Assembly: GCA_025200525.1 (NCBI GenBank)
Contig: CM045758.1
Location: 558,001 to 622,000, forward strand
Length of the DNA stretch: 64,000 nucleotides
Origin: Camellia lanceoleosa
Taxonomy: Eukaryota > Streptophyta > Magnoliopsida > Ericales > Theaceae
Reading direction: 5' to 3'
The notes below the pieces were generated by a model. That model saw only the letters and a list, made by a program, of their open reading frames with translations. It searched no databases and had not been told where the DNA came from. This document shows positions 43,545-55,837 of this stretch, one piece after another (within the stretch, counting starts at the first letter, position 1; the number at the start of each line of letters is the position of its first letter). The translations under genes were made by a program, and so were the position numbers.

Positions 43545-45855
43545 CTAACTTTTGCGGTTTTCAACCTTTATATTTTCTAATTTTTTGTGCTCGTGATATT
43601 TCTTGACTTGTCCATGTTGATCGGTTGGGAGAACTCTAGGCCATCTAGGTCCATCGTAACCCACCTCTCCACCGACCTGGATAGACTTGATGATATAGGG
43701 ACCAATTAACTTGCCCCTTGTGGTGGGGGGGGAGAGCGGGTTGTCTTTGAGCACCAAATCTCCTTCCTTCAAATTCTGGACTTAACCTTCTTGTTAAAGG
43801 CGATTCTGATAACCTTGGACACCTTTCGTCGAAGAGCATGAGTTCTCGAACCTACTCATACTGCAATGATGGAACCTCAATCTCGATTGGTAGAACGGCC
43901 TCCATTAACCCGGTGAATAAGGGGTTGCCCAGTTCTAATTGAAGTCCGCAACTTGTCCAGCCCCCGATAGGTTTCTACCATTTTCTTCGCATGTGTTTAA
44001 TGTTTTTGTTGGCGGCCTCAAGGCGACTTATGGCGACATTATACTTCTCCAACAAATCAATCACTTCCTTCTTGAAGTGAGAACCATTGTCCAAATGATC
44101 TCATTCGGCGAGTATAATGTTGTTTTCGATAAACTTCGCGACATCTGAAGCTCCGGGCCTCGACCCACTTTGTGAAGTAATCTATTGCTACCGGGATATA
44201 TTCATGTCCATTTGACCCTAATCACGTCGTTTCCCCAAACCGAGAACGGCCAAGGCGATGGCAAGTTGTGTAACTCTGATGGCGGGATGATCATGCGGTT
44301 CGCGTGAACCTGGCATTTGTGGCATCCGATACAATCTTCCTCCATGGTAGACCGTAGCCTTGGAGGATCTTTCGTGCCATCATCACCCCATTTACATCTC
44401 CACCACAGTCTCCTCCATGGATGGCCTCCATCGGTAGCTTTGATTCTCCGCTTCCACACATAGCTTGTGCATTCCCGGATGACCTCTTTGTATAATTTAC
44501 CCCAGATGATAAAATTCTTCTAATTGCCCTTTTATCCTTGACATTTGCCCCTAGTGGATATGTCTCCTTCACCAAGAAGTTCCATATGTCGTAATACCAA
44601 GGGTTGTTATCTTGCACTTCTTCTATGGCGAGATTGACTCATATCAAACTTTTGATCAATGATTCGGATGTCTATCATAGAAGATAGAGTTGCTAGTGAA
44701 TCACGAACTTTGTTCTCTCTTACTAGGTGAGTGAAACTTAGCTTTTCAAACCGAGGAACTAACAAGTCCGTGGTAAATTATCATCTTTTCCTCTTTGACT
44801 TTGAGACACAACTAAGTTCGAATCCCCAATAACGTCCAAACGCCTTGCCCTAGTTCTAGGGCAATGCATGCCTCGCTCATTGTTCAAACTTTGAACCGAG
44901 CTTGAATGCTAAGTAAGGGGGTCCTATCCGTACCATATTGATTTGAAGTACATCGCCCAAGTTTCATCTTGATGTGCGAAATATCTTCATCGAATAGGTA
45001 CTCATCGCTTCATCCCTTCAATGAACTCGCCCCGCTCTTCCTTTTCTGGCACTTGGCGTCACATACTTGAGATCAAATTCGGAAACAACTTGACACCAAC
45101 GAAGCTAGCCTTAGTAAGTCTTTGGTTTCTCGAGAAGATATTTGATGGGATCAAGTCGTGAAACCAACATTGTGAGCTAACTCCTAGTAGCCCATACCAA
45201 GGCTAGACAAGCCTTCTCCAAATGAGAGTGCGGTCTCGTAATCCTCTTCTTGCTCGGATAGTAGATGGCCCTTTCCACTTTATCTTCCGATTCCCATTGT
45301 AGTCTCGTACAATATCAACGGCTTCCCGCTTTGGTGGTGATAACAAGATACTCTTTAATTTGTTCAAACGATCCCAATGGAACTTCGCCTTTCTTCAAGA
45401 GACCAAAAGTGGTTCACAAGTCAAGGTTAGTTTAGAGATAAACCGTCTTATGAATTGCACTTTACCCAGAAGCCTCGCACCTCCTTTTTTCATTGGTGGT
45501 GGCATTTCTAGGATGGCCTTGATTTTGGAAGATCCTTTGAAAAACTTTTGCAAAGGCGGCGTGGTCTTTCTTTGGACTTGACAATCATGTACCTCGACCT
45601 CTTTATGGATCATATCATGTAATATCTGATATGTAGATTCTTCAACCCAAACGGCATTACTCTATAACAATATGCCATCACTATCGATTATAACTCAAAG
45701 CCATCCATGAACGAAAGCAAAGCATGCCCAAATCTACCAACTCGTCAATATGTGGCAAGGGAAAGTCATCCTTTGGCAAATCCACACATCATCCTTCTTC
45801 GAACAATGTTGGCCAACCAGTTGGGTATTCGGATACCAACAGAAACGACCTCTTC
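43545..45855 (-). pseudogene. pol: Pol (RT, RNase H, integrase) of the nested Tat element
   Basis: Going down the minus strand: RT blocks near 45840-45600 (NWLANIV, HALLSFMDGF, CRLG and MIHKEVEV); the RT thumb at 45560-45410 (ILEMPPPM...GKVQFIRRFISKL); RNase H near 45330-45120 (YYPSKK, HLEKACLALVWAT); the integrase zinc domain and core at 44617-44202 (PWYYDIWNFL, HKCQVHANR, LHNLPSPWPFSVWG); and the C-terminal GDLVLKDNPL..TRGKLIGPY at 43772-43700. The catalytic RT Asp-Asp is lost in a damaged part. Frames shift many times and short pieces are missing throughout, so no activity is possible. Confidence 0.85.
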
Positions 45856-46345
45856 CTTGATCTTAATGGGGATGAATAAAGAGAAGAAGCGCACGCCGGG
45901 GTTTGAGGTGGAAATAGATTTTCATGTCTTGGAAGTGCCGGCAACTTTCAATTTGTTGTTATCATCCACTTTGCATCAAATGGTGAAATACCCCTATGGG
46001 AAGGAGTAGCCATTGTTTTCGGTAATTCATCGATCCATCCACAGGTGTCTACCCCGTTCTAGAAATTGAGCATGGGATGGAAGATGTGTTTATATTAATG
46101 AAGGGATATATGTTAGCACCCAAGCAAGATACCTCATGAATAAACTCCAATACATCCGATGGGATTGGGAAAGAGCCCTCACACCTTCGCTTTGGTTACA
46201 TGCCCCACCGAGAAGATTGGGTAAGAAAAGGAAAGAGATGGCAGAAGAGCCAAAGCAAAAAGATGGGGAAACCTTCAATTGATACACCGCCCATCCGGGG
46301 GACCTCACATGCTTCGACTCGACGGTGCTTGCAAAAATCAACCAA
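45856..46345 (+). pseudogene. Protease segment of the Tat element, inverted
   Basis: The plus strand reads FEVEIDFHVLEVPATFNLLL and then STLHQMVKYPYGKE, a recognisable retropepsin region of gypsy pol that has lost the block between them (normally GRPW..). A linker with FGYMP.REDWVRKGK follows. Protease should lie on the same strand as RT. Flipping this block in place would give the normal order protease, linker, RT on the minus strand. Confidence 0.65.
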
Positions 46346-49300
46346 AGAGTCCATCCGGAGGACCTCTCTGATGATTACTGATTCGATTTTGTCGGTTCTT
46401 CAATCAAAGAGAACCAAACCAAAAATCAGCAAATTTTAATCCAAATCGCTTTGAGAAAACAGATTTTTGAAAAGTAGTGCCAAACATGGATCATGGTCGC
46501 CACCTAAATATTTTTAAATTGGGAAATTTAGGAAACATCACCAAAGTGGTCTTGGCTCGAGCTTGGGTACGACGGATCGGGGAAGAGTATATATGAGGCA
46601 CTCCTTTTCGAAAGACCGCCTCTACTAACCGTGATATCCATTTTTGAAAACTTTATGCTCTTATTCTGGTTATTAGCCTAGAATTACGATGTTATAACAA
46701 GTATAGACTAGATCGCCTAATTTGGGAACAAACATTGCATATCCGTTTGTCTTGAAAAACGTGTTTAGATGTTGCTACTACAAGTAGACTAAAATGCGGA
46801 TTTCAATGAGTACTTCCAACTTAAGCAATCCAACCTCCACCCACAGCATTCATTTATCATGTAAGCATTTAGCGCATGGTAATCCTCTTGTCATGGCAAC
46901 ACCCTGCTAAAGCATAAAAGCTCACCTAGTACTAAACAATAAACTAGTTAGCAAAACAAAGCATGACCTAGTCCATGTTAAGTGGCTAATGCAACACAGC
47001 ATAAATGCAATCTAGAGTATATCCTAAGCATGGTATATGAAATGCTATCACATAGCACGATTCAATTTTGGAATTTGAAAATTGCAATGCTTGTATGATG
47101 TATGTAAACAAATGCATGGATGCACGCATGCATTGCATAAGGTATGCTAATTTAAGATGCCCTAATCTACCAGGTAAATAAAAGGGTTAGAAAGAAATGG
47201 GGTTGGAAGACATACACCCACTCACACACACTTATTACATTTTGCCCTCACTCGAGGGACCAAATAAATATCTGATCCCAAATAATAAATGAATGAATAA
47301 ATTATTACAAATTTCTAAAATTAAATTAAACAGATAAAATAAATGGAGCCTCACCCCCTTTAATGCGCTGAATGATGCATGCTCGTCATGACTCCCCTTA
47401 AGACCTACCATGGCATTTTTCTGCCTCCGTAAATTCCAAAAATTCAGGATACCTCCCAGTGTAGTGAAATGTCTCACATCGACTCCTTGACTTGGTGGTT
47501 ATCGGCACGGCACTATAAAGTGCAAATCCTATGCATAGGCATGGTTTTTGGGCAAATGTGAGCATGTCCAACACCTCCTATCATGCTTAGGGACTCAAGG
47601 GGTGTGGCTCTCGGTTCTAGGGCTATCAATAGTGCATTTGATGCATGATAGCCTAAGGAATCAAGATTGCTCATTTTAATGTAAACATGCATGCAACACA
47701 AAATGAAGGCTAAGTCCCTATCATGTGGAGATCAAGGGCCTTAGTGAAGGATTGAGGTGAGTTACACCACTTGAAATGTGAACTCTCCTCAATCCTAGGC
47801 TTGGCTTGACAACCCCAAACCAAGCTATGAGATGCAAGTATGCAAGCAAAGCTCAAATGCAATGCAACCTATTATGTTAAGCATGCAAAGAACCAAAGTA
47901 TGTAGGACACAAATAGCATGCAAGATGGGCCAATTAAACATGGAACTAACAAGCATGCATTCAAGGCTACATTGACCAAGCAAGCAATGATCATGAAGTA
48001 AGCATGCAACAATGGACTTAAGCCATAAAGGGCAGCCCTCAAGCTCCCAAACAAACCTCTCAACATGATCAAAATGCCTCACAAGCATGCTATTCAATGG
48101 GCCCAAGTCTAGGACACCGAAGAGAGTAATTTGACATCATTCATACAACCACTCATGGCATGCATTCAACAAACAAAAACAGGTTTTAAGCATGTAGAAT
48201 GACACCCAAATCCCCTCATGGCACCCCCAAGAATATACTAATCATGGAAGCATGCACAATGCTCTTTTTAAGGCATAAAAGACCCACATTTTAAGACATG
48301 AAGGAGATGATAAATGGAGGTGTTTGAACATGAAATGGGATCTGCAATACCACCTAGAATGATACCAAATCATTAGATCAAAACAAGATAAGCATGCTAG
48401 GACTCCATGCAAACAAGGCCTACAAGCCAATATGCAAAACAACCACCTCAAGCACACCAAACATGGCAAAAAAACATGACAAAACAATGCTAGTACCTTC
48501 ACTTAAACTAAGCCTAAACATGCAAAGAACATGGCCTCAAAACATGACACTCTTTTAGGCACAAGAGAGCATTTCAAAGGAAGTATAAGAAGCATGTTAG
48601 AGACTATAATTCCAACTAAAAACAGAGGTCAAACATGACTTGAAACAGTCCCAAAAGCCTTGAAATGAAGCCAAATACAAACATGCACACATGCTATGCT
48701 ATGAGCCAAAACCAAGGCCAACCAAAGGACCAAAGGGAGAGGGGTGTCTCCCTTAGGTGAGGCTCGAAAATATCATCCTCACCACTGAAAACCCACGTGG
48801 GAAGATCCAAGAACACCAAAACAAGAAGGCCTAGCCTAAAAAAGGCACCAAATAGGGCCAAACAAGGCTTAAAGTGATGAGGCTTAACTCAAACCCAAAA
48901 AGACCTTAATGAAGGTTCAAGAACAAGTAAAACAAGACTTTTTATCTTAAACACAAACTCAAAATCTCAAAGTAAAGAGGGTAGAAATAGATTGCAAGAA
49001 TGGGGAATCTAAAGCAACAAGCTTACCCTTGAAGCACCAATGAAGAACAGGGTGGTCCACCTCCAAGTGATCAAAACCAGTCCAAAGTCACTCAAAACAA
49101 ACCTCCAAGGCTTCCAATCTGTGTAATAGTGTGTGTAATGGTGCAAAAGTGAGATAAAACACACTATTTGAGGCTTAAAACACACACACAAGAGGAGAGG
49201 AGGGAGATATAGATATATATGGATGTATATCGAGAATGTATGTATATTCTGTTCTTGACCTAAAATCTCTAACCCTTGAGCCCAAGAGATGAATGGTGCT

Positions 49301-49710
49301 TATATAGGCAATATAAGGGCTCTAACTTAATGGCTAAGCAAGACCAAAAAGGTTCAAAGGGCAAGGGTTTCTAGCTTCCAAAGGAAGCCAAGAAGCTTGG
49401 CCAAGGGTTCAAGCTTCTAGAAGGTTCAAGGGGTTCAAAGGGTCAAGGGTGCAATGTTATGGGATGATGGTGTAATATCATAAAGTGCCGAGGCCACTAT
49501 GGATAGCCGGTGGATGTGTGGGGCGTGGTTCTAGGATGGCTTACAAGCCTTCCCCTACCCTCAAATGCAAACACACAGAAGTCTTGGTGGAAAACCAAAC
49601 CGTTAAGAGATGACCTCCCGAAACTCAAAAAAACACAAACATGGATAATCACCGGGTGTTCAAGCGGTGATGTCCAAGTCTTGAGGACGGTCAAAAATGG
49701 GGTGTCTACA
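46346..49710 (-). repeat. 5' LTR of the nested Tat element
   Basis: It starts TGTAGACACCCC at 49710 on the minus strand. A TATA box is at 49298-49308. It differs from the other LTR mainly by short gains and losses, often in GC-rich words. The inner edge near 46346 is approximate. Confidence 0.8.
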
Positions 49711-49732
49711 ACATGTATTCTAACACTCTCCC

Positions 49733-52700
49733 TCAAGCTGGTGCAAGGATATCTCTTATGCCTAGCTTGCCAAGAATATTATGAAATGGTTTATTGCCAA
49801 CTCCCTTAGTAAGAATATCTACAAGTTGTTCACCGGACTTCACAAATGGAGTACATATTGTGCCACTAGTGAGCTTCTCTTTGATGAAGTGACGATCAAT
49901 CTCAACATGCTTTGTCCTGTCATGTTGAACAGGATTGTGAGTTATGTTGATGGAAGCCTTATTATCACAATATAGCCGCATGGAGTCTTTCTGGTTAATT
50001 CCCAGATCATGCAATAACAACTTGATCCACAAGAGCTCACACACATCTTGAGTCATAGCTCTAAACTCAGCTTCTGCACTAGACCTGGCAACCACGTTAT
50101 GTTTCTTACTTCTCTAAGTAACCAAATTGCCTCCAACAAAAGTACAATACCCTGAAGTGGACCTCCTATCAGTTACTGATCATGCCTAATCAACATCTGT
50201 ATAAGCTTTCACACTAAGATGATCATGTTTGGAAAAGTAAAGACCTTTTCCAGGAGAAAATTTCAAATATTTCAAAATTCTCATAACTGCTGCCAAGTGT
50301 ATTTCATAAGGAGCATGCATAAACTGGCTAACTACACTAACGATAATAGCAATATCAGGATGAGAATGGGCTAAGTAAATAAGCTTACCCACTAGTCTCT
50401 GATAACTCCCCCTATCAACGGCTGCTCCTCTACTATCATCACAAAGTTTCTGATTAGGTTTCGTGGTGTGTCACAGGCCTTACTTCCAAGCATCTTATTT
50501 TCTTCAACAAGTCAAGGTCATATTTTCTCTGACAGATGAAAATCCCATCTTTAGACCTAGTCACTTCAATCCCTAAAAAGAACTTCAGGTACCTCAAGTC
50601 CTTGATTTCAAACTCACTGGCCAAGTACTTCTTCAACAAAGGGATTTCCTCAACATCATCTCTTGTGAGTACTATGTCATCCACATATACAATGGGAGCA
50701 GTAGTCTTACCATGAGAGAAATGTTTAACAAACAGAGTATGATCAACCTGACTCTATTTGAAGCCATATTTTAGCATTGCCTGAGTAAATCTCTCAAACC
50801 AAGCCCTAGGGAACTGTTTGAGGCCATATAATGACTTCCGAAGTTGACACACCTTACCTTTAGTTTGAAGAGTTTCAAAGCCAGGAGAAATGTCCATATA
50901 CACCTCTTCTAGGTCACCATATAGGAAAGTATTTTTCACATTAAAATGATGAAGTGGCCAGTCCAGATTAGTTGCCAGAGAAAGAAGTACTCTAACTTAA
51001 TTCATCTTTGCAACATGAGCAAATGTCTCTTGGTAGCCCATCCCATAGGTCTGAGTGAAACCCTTTGCCACAAGCCGAGCATTATACTGCTCAATTGAAC
51101 CATCTACCTTGTACTTCACAGTATACTCCCATTTGCATCCCACAGTTCGTTTGCCCTTAGGTAACTCAGTCAAATCCCAAGTGCCATTCTTATGAAGTGC
51201 TTTTATTTTCTCCACCATGGCCAGTTTTCACTCAAGAATAGTAAGAGCATCCTAAAAATGATTAAGTATAGTAACAGATGAAATTTTTAACACAAAAGCT
51301 TTATATGAATAGGACAAATAAGAATAAGACACAAAGTTAGAAATAGAATGATAAGTACAAGATCTCACACATTTTCTTTTGGCAATAGGGATATCAAGAT
51401 TAGTAGGCTCAGACTCAGAGGTAGTAATATCGGGAGTTCCAGGGTTACCTAGACCTTCATCAAGAGAAGGAGACGGTAGTGATTGATCAAAAATGGGCTC
51501 TTGTATTTAAGTAACTTTCTGCCTTTCTTTATCCCTGACATAGACTTGCCCTTCTCTGTTCTTGGCAACATCGAATTCTATATTGTTAGTAATAGATATC
51601 ACTGGAGATGGTACTGGGCCAGGAACAATAAGAGCAATAATAGGTGGCGCTAGTGACAGTATTGGGTCAGGAATAATAGATGCAACAGGACTCTCTTCAC
51701 TCTAATTCTCCCCCTGAAGAGATGACTGAGACATTAGATGGGACAGAAGTAGGATTGAGACTCAAAGAATGTGACATCCATGGACACAAACTATTTAGGA
51801 GAGGGAGGATGATAACACTTGTACCCTTTTTAAGTAGGACTAAGAACACACTTGAAAGAACGAGGATCCAACTTATCCTGAGAAGGAGAATGATTGTGAA
51901 CAAAACACACACAGTCAAAGGTTTTTGAAGGAACGGAAAGCAGAGACTCAGAACCTAAGAGAACTTGAAGAGGTGCCCTTTTTTGTAAGACTTGTGTAGG
52001 AAGACAGTTAATGAGATATACAGCAGTGAGAACAACCTCGACTCAATAGGCCCGAGGTACGCCCATAGAAAAACACACACAACAAGCCATATCAAGGAGA
52101 TAATGATTCTTGCGCTGGGCAACCCTATTCTATTAAAGAGTGTCAATGCAAGATATTTGATGGATAATGCCATAAGTGGAAAAATATTTTGCCAACCCAA
52201 AATCAATGTACTCAACCCCATTATCAGAACGCACTATTTTGACAACCGCCCCAAATTGGGTACTAACCATCTTATGAAAGTTTTGAAACACAAAAAAAAA
52301 AAACCCTCAACTTTTTCTTTCATGAGGTATACCCAAGTAGCACGAGAGCAGTCATCTATAAAATTAACAAACCATCGATGACCTTTCATTGACATCACAC
52401 GAGAGGGACCCCAAACATCTGAATGAATTAAAGAAAAAATAAATGAACTTTTATTATTACTAGGAGCAAAAGAGGCTTGATGTTTGCTAAGTTGGGAGGA
52501 CTCACAATGAAACTCATGAACTTTATTTTTGGTAAAAACAGAAGAAAATAAATGTCTAAGTAATAAAAAGGATGGATGTTCTAGACGTTGATGCCACAGC
52601 CATAAATCTTCCTTGGTGGATGGAGACGGGATGGAATGATAAGCCTGCTGGTCAGACTGATTGAGGATATAGAGACCATTTTCTATTCTACCACTATCAA

Positions 52701-53001
52701 TAGTCTTCTTCGTGATAAGGTCCTGAAAAAGACAAGAATCAAGGAAAAAAGTAACACTATAATTCAAATCTCTAGTAAGACGACTCAATGACAATAGGTT
52801 AATAGAAAAATTAGGAACATGTAAAACAGAAGACAAAGGTAGAGAAGGGGTGGCACTGATTAAACCTTTCCCAGAGACCGAAGAGATAATACCATCAGCA
52901 ATCTTAACTTTATCCTGACCAAAGGCTGGTGTATAGTCTAAGAAGAGATCAAAAGACCCAAATATATGATCTGAGGCACCAGAATCAATAATCCATGGCA
53001 A
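49733..53001 (-). pseudogene. pol: Copia pol (protease, integrase, RT, RNase H), broken
   Basis: In order on the minus strand: protease IDSGASDHI (52990 down); the pre-integrase LWHQRLEHPS (about 52600); the integrase start HSDVWGPSRV and FIDDCSRATWVYL (52430-52330); damaged integrase to 51955; RT start [20 protein letters not shown] (51190 down); KNTFLYGDLEEVYMD (50936 down); QLRKSLYGLKQ; the intact catalytic YVDDIVLT (near 50690); and RNase H AEAEFRAM...LYCDNKAS (50080-49950) with DILTKG near the end. Stops and shifts divide it into at least eight pieces. Domain order (integrase before RT) is that of Ty1/copia. Confidence 0.9.
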
Positions 53002-53316
53002 GGCCTTATGGGATAAGAAAGCACTAGAAGATGAGGTTAAGTTACCTGAACGAGCAAACGAAGAAGAAGCAGAAGATGCACCTGAAGGAATAAGAGATCA
53101 ACGATCAAGCAGATTGCGCAGAGCATCTTCAAACTCAGAAGATGACATACCAAAGACCTGGTCAAAAATCTGTATAACCGAAGCTGAATCATGCGTCTCT
53201 ATAGCACTAGACTGATGAGCACAAGAGTGAGACCCACGTCCTCTTGATTGATTAGAATGCCCGCCTCTATGTCTAGAGCGATCTCCTTGACCCCTTGATG
53301 GAGTCCCATGAAGCTT

Positions 53317-54165
53317 CTAACAAGTCTCCCGGGTATGCCTCGACTGGCAACAGTAATCATAGAACAAATTATCCTTCTCAGAAGGATGAAAAGAAGGAAC
53401 TGATAAACCAGCCACATCCCGTGAAGGTGCAGAAAGTAATGTTGAGCGTTCTATAGAAGTCGGTGGTAACATAGCAGAACGACGACTCTCTTTATTCTGG
53501 ACAAAAGAAAAGGCCTCTTGAAAAGATAGAAGAACATCCATGCCAAGAACACAACTCCGAACCGGGTCAGACTCCACATTGAGGCCTTTCAGGAACTTGA
53601 AGACTCTTCTGGGCAAGAAACTTCTTATAACCAACTGAGTCAACTGTGCAAACAGGCTTGTAAACTAAAAGATGAGTTAGGCATTTCCAACCATTAGTCA
53701 GAAAGGTGTGATATTGAAGCATTGTTTGCTCTCCCTATACTGAGCGCTCAATAGACTGACGTAACTCAAATGACTGAGAAAAATTCCCCTTTCGGGAATA
53801 TGTAGCAACTACTGCCTCCCAAACATCCGAGTAGTCTTCATAGATAAATAAACTTCAACAATCTCAAGGACCATGGAATGAATGAGCCACCCCATGATCA
53901 AAGAATTGGTAATCTCCCATTGATCCTAACCAGGATCAGAAATATCTGGTGCTTGAATTCTCCTATCAACATATCTCATCTTCCTCCTACTCTTCAGAAA
54001 AAGTGTCAGACACTGAGACCATGCTAGGTAATTTTGACCATTAAACTGAGAGGTGGTGATTTTGAGGCTAGGGTTCAGGTTCTTAGAAGTAGTAGTCATA
54101 ACTGGACCAGGACTCTCCTCTTTAGATGGGTGAGAAGTAGTGGATTCACTAGATGGGTCAGCCAT
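53317..54165 (-). pseudogene. gag: Copia gag, broken
   Basis: The start MADPSSESTTSHPS (54165 down) leads into the copia gag domain (FNGQNYLAWSQCLTLFL). A second frame (53643-53317) ends with FYDYCCQSRHTRETC, a zinc-knuckle region that has lost its normal spacing. Stops near 53925 and 53700 break it. Confidence 0.82.
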
Positions 54166-54413
54166 GTTTATAATACCATCTTAATCAAAAAAACACAACA
54201 CTAATCACAATAATGGAAAAGGGGAATAGAATGGGCAAGCAATCTCAAACACAAACCACTATGGGAGCATAACACTTAGATTAATGGGCCATTTACCAAC
54301 CTAAAGAATAAATAAAATGATAAAAAAAATGTGAAACTTCAATCAAAATAGCAATCTTTTGCTCAACCACAATGAAAAAAACATAGTAGTAATAAAGAGG
54401 ATGAACCAAGGAG

Positions 54414-55289
54414 CAAGGTTTTGAAACCCAGACTAGATTGGCTGGTTCAACCTGTTGAACCGGTGACCGGGTGAGGTTCTAGTCCGGTTGGCCCTCTTAA
54501 ACCGTTCAAATAGAAAAACTGGTGTATTTATAGAGAACCGGTGAAACCGGTGGTTTAACCAGTGAACCGGTCGACCCGTTCATGGGTTAATTGAACCGAG
54601 CCGATTTGCTCATATATATATATATATATAAATCAGATACTTTTTCGTTGTTGATCTTCCAGAGCAGCCATCTAGCTAGATCTTGTAGAGAGACCAAAGA
54701 TGAGAGACCCAAAAAACATAGTGAAACAAACCCGCTAACCTTTTGGCTCAGCATTACAAACGCAAATTGAAAAAACAAAAATGGGGGAGTAGAGCTGCAA
54801 ATAGCATGAGAGATCAAAGTAAAGGAATCCAAATGGGGAAAAAAATTCAAACTTCCACTTTCTCTCTTTTGTTTGGTAAAAGGGAAAGTTTTGCCCTTTT
54901 TCTCTGTTCTTTTCTTCCACTTTCATCTCCTTTGAGACCAGAAAGATTGGAGATTGGAGCTACTACTATTTTGTTTGTTCGGAAAAGGAACCAATTTTAT
55001 GGGTAAAACATATGGCATTTAATAAAAGGAGTGAGGGCCATTAAATGGTAAGAATAATATTTTAAAATACGTTATTATATTTTTTAGTAAAAAAAATATT
55101 AGGAGAAATATTTAAGATAATTTAATAATTTTAATTTATAATTTTTTTACTTATATTTTTATTTAAATATAATTTTAATATATTTATTACATCACGGCTT
55201 GATTTCGATTCAACCCGACGGTTGAACCGATGACCCGTCCACCTGATCTCTTTTCCGGTTCGTTCACCGGTCCAGTTTTTAAAACATTG
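54414..55289. mobile_element. hAT-like MITE in the copia leader
   Basis: The ends caaggttttgaaacc and gtttttaaaacattg are inverted copies. Flanking 8-mers ccaaggag (54406-54413) and ccaatgag (55290-55297) differ by one base, fitting a hAT target duplication. Both arms hold repeated 'gaaccggtg' words in opposite senses. The 876-bp body is AT-rich with a (TA)n tract. It lies between the copia primer site and gag. Confidence 0.7.
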
Positions 55290-55599
55290 CCAATGAGTGT
55301 TATCAGGACATGTGATGTGGTGAAACACTTAGATGTTATCACAGAGAGTTTGAAACACACAGGAGAAGGCCAGAGAAAAGTCCAAAGCACCTACCAGACC
55401 ATGGAAAAAGCTTGAAGATACCTAGATGGGTGTCGATTTGGGTCGAAAAACCCTAGGATGGGTGTCGGTTGGTCTGAAAATACTCAGACAAGAGTCAGAA
55501 GAGCTTAACAGACCCTGAACAGCTTGGGTAGTGACGGTTATGGTTGGGTGGTGTATTGATGGTGGCTGGTGGCTGTATGGGTGATGGGTTTAGGGTTTT

Positions 55600-55612
55600 G
55601 GCTCTGATACCA
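55600..55612 (-). other. Copia primer binding site
   Basis: The minus strand reads TGGTATCAGAGCC immediately after the LTR end ...AAACA. It matches initiator Met tRNA. Confidence 0.9.
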
Positions 55613-55837
55613 TGTTTATTTGAGAGAAAACTAACTTAGAGAATGATTAGACAATCACTCCCTTTTATATTGATAATAGGTAGCATACAATGAAAACCTT
55701 GGAGGCACAAATAAGGAAATAATACAAGGAAATAACATCTAATAAAATAAGAAAGTCTTAAGGCACTAATTAAGGAGCCAAATTATAATCTAAATAAGGA
55801 AACAAATAATAGAATGATTCTAACATATATTCTAACA
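55613..55837 (-). repeat. 5' LTR of the copia element
   Basis: This is a 225-bp LTR starting TGTTAGAATATATG at 55837 and ending ...CTCAAATAAACA. It is followed by target copy AGAAC (55838-55842). Confidence 0.88.

Larger units (their letters stand above)
36953..49710 (-). mobile_element. Tat-lineage Ty3/gypsy element nested in the copia LTR
   Basis: The target duplication is ACATG (36948-36952 and 49711-49715). On the minus strand it starts TGTAGACACCCC and ends ...GGACGTGTTACA. LTRs are about 3.4 kb each (36953-40390 and about 46346-49710), and a TATA box lies in each. The internal part has RT, RNase H and integrase on the minus strand (43545-45855), a protease segment inverted to the plus strand (about 45856-46345) and a minisatellite (40790-41450). 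Gag is missing. Nothing inside is intact. Confidence 0.85.
36735..55837 (-). mobile_element. Ty1/copia retrotransposon with a nested gypsy element
   Basis: The element lies on the minus strand, with a target duplication AGAAC at 36730-36734 and 55838-55842. The upper LTR (55613-55837, 225 bp) is its 5' LTR, next to an initiator-Met primer site. The lower LTR (36735-36952 plus 49716-49725) is split by the nested Tat element. Gag lies at 53317-54165 and pol at 49733-53001, with many frame breaks. It sits in the intron between RGTB exons 5 and 6. Its own length without inserts is about 5.5 kb, normal for copia. Confidence 0.9.

Noticed and set aside
36953..49710. Endogenous pararetrovirus
   Set aside because: Paired LTRs, a 5-bp target duplication and a gypsy-type integrase show it to be an LTR retrotransposon.
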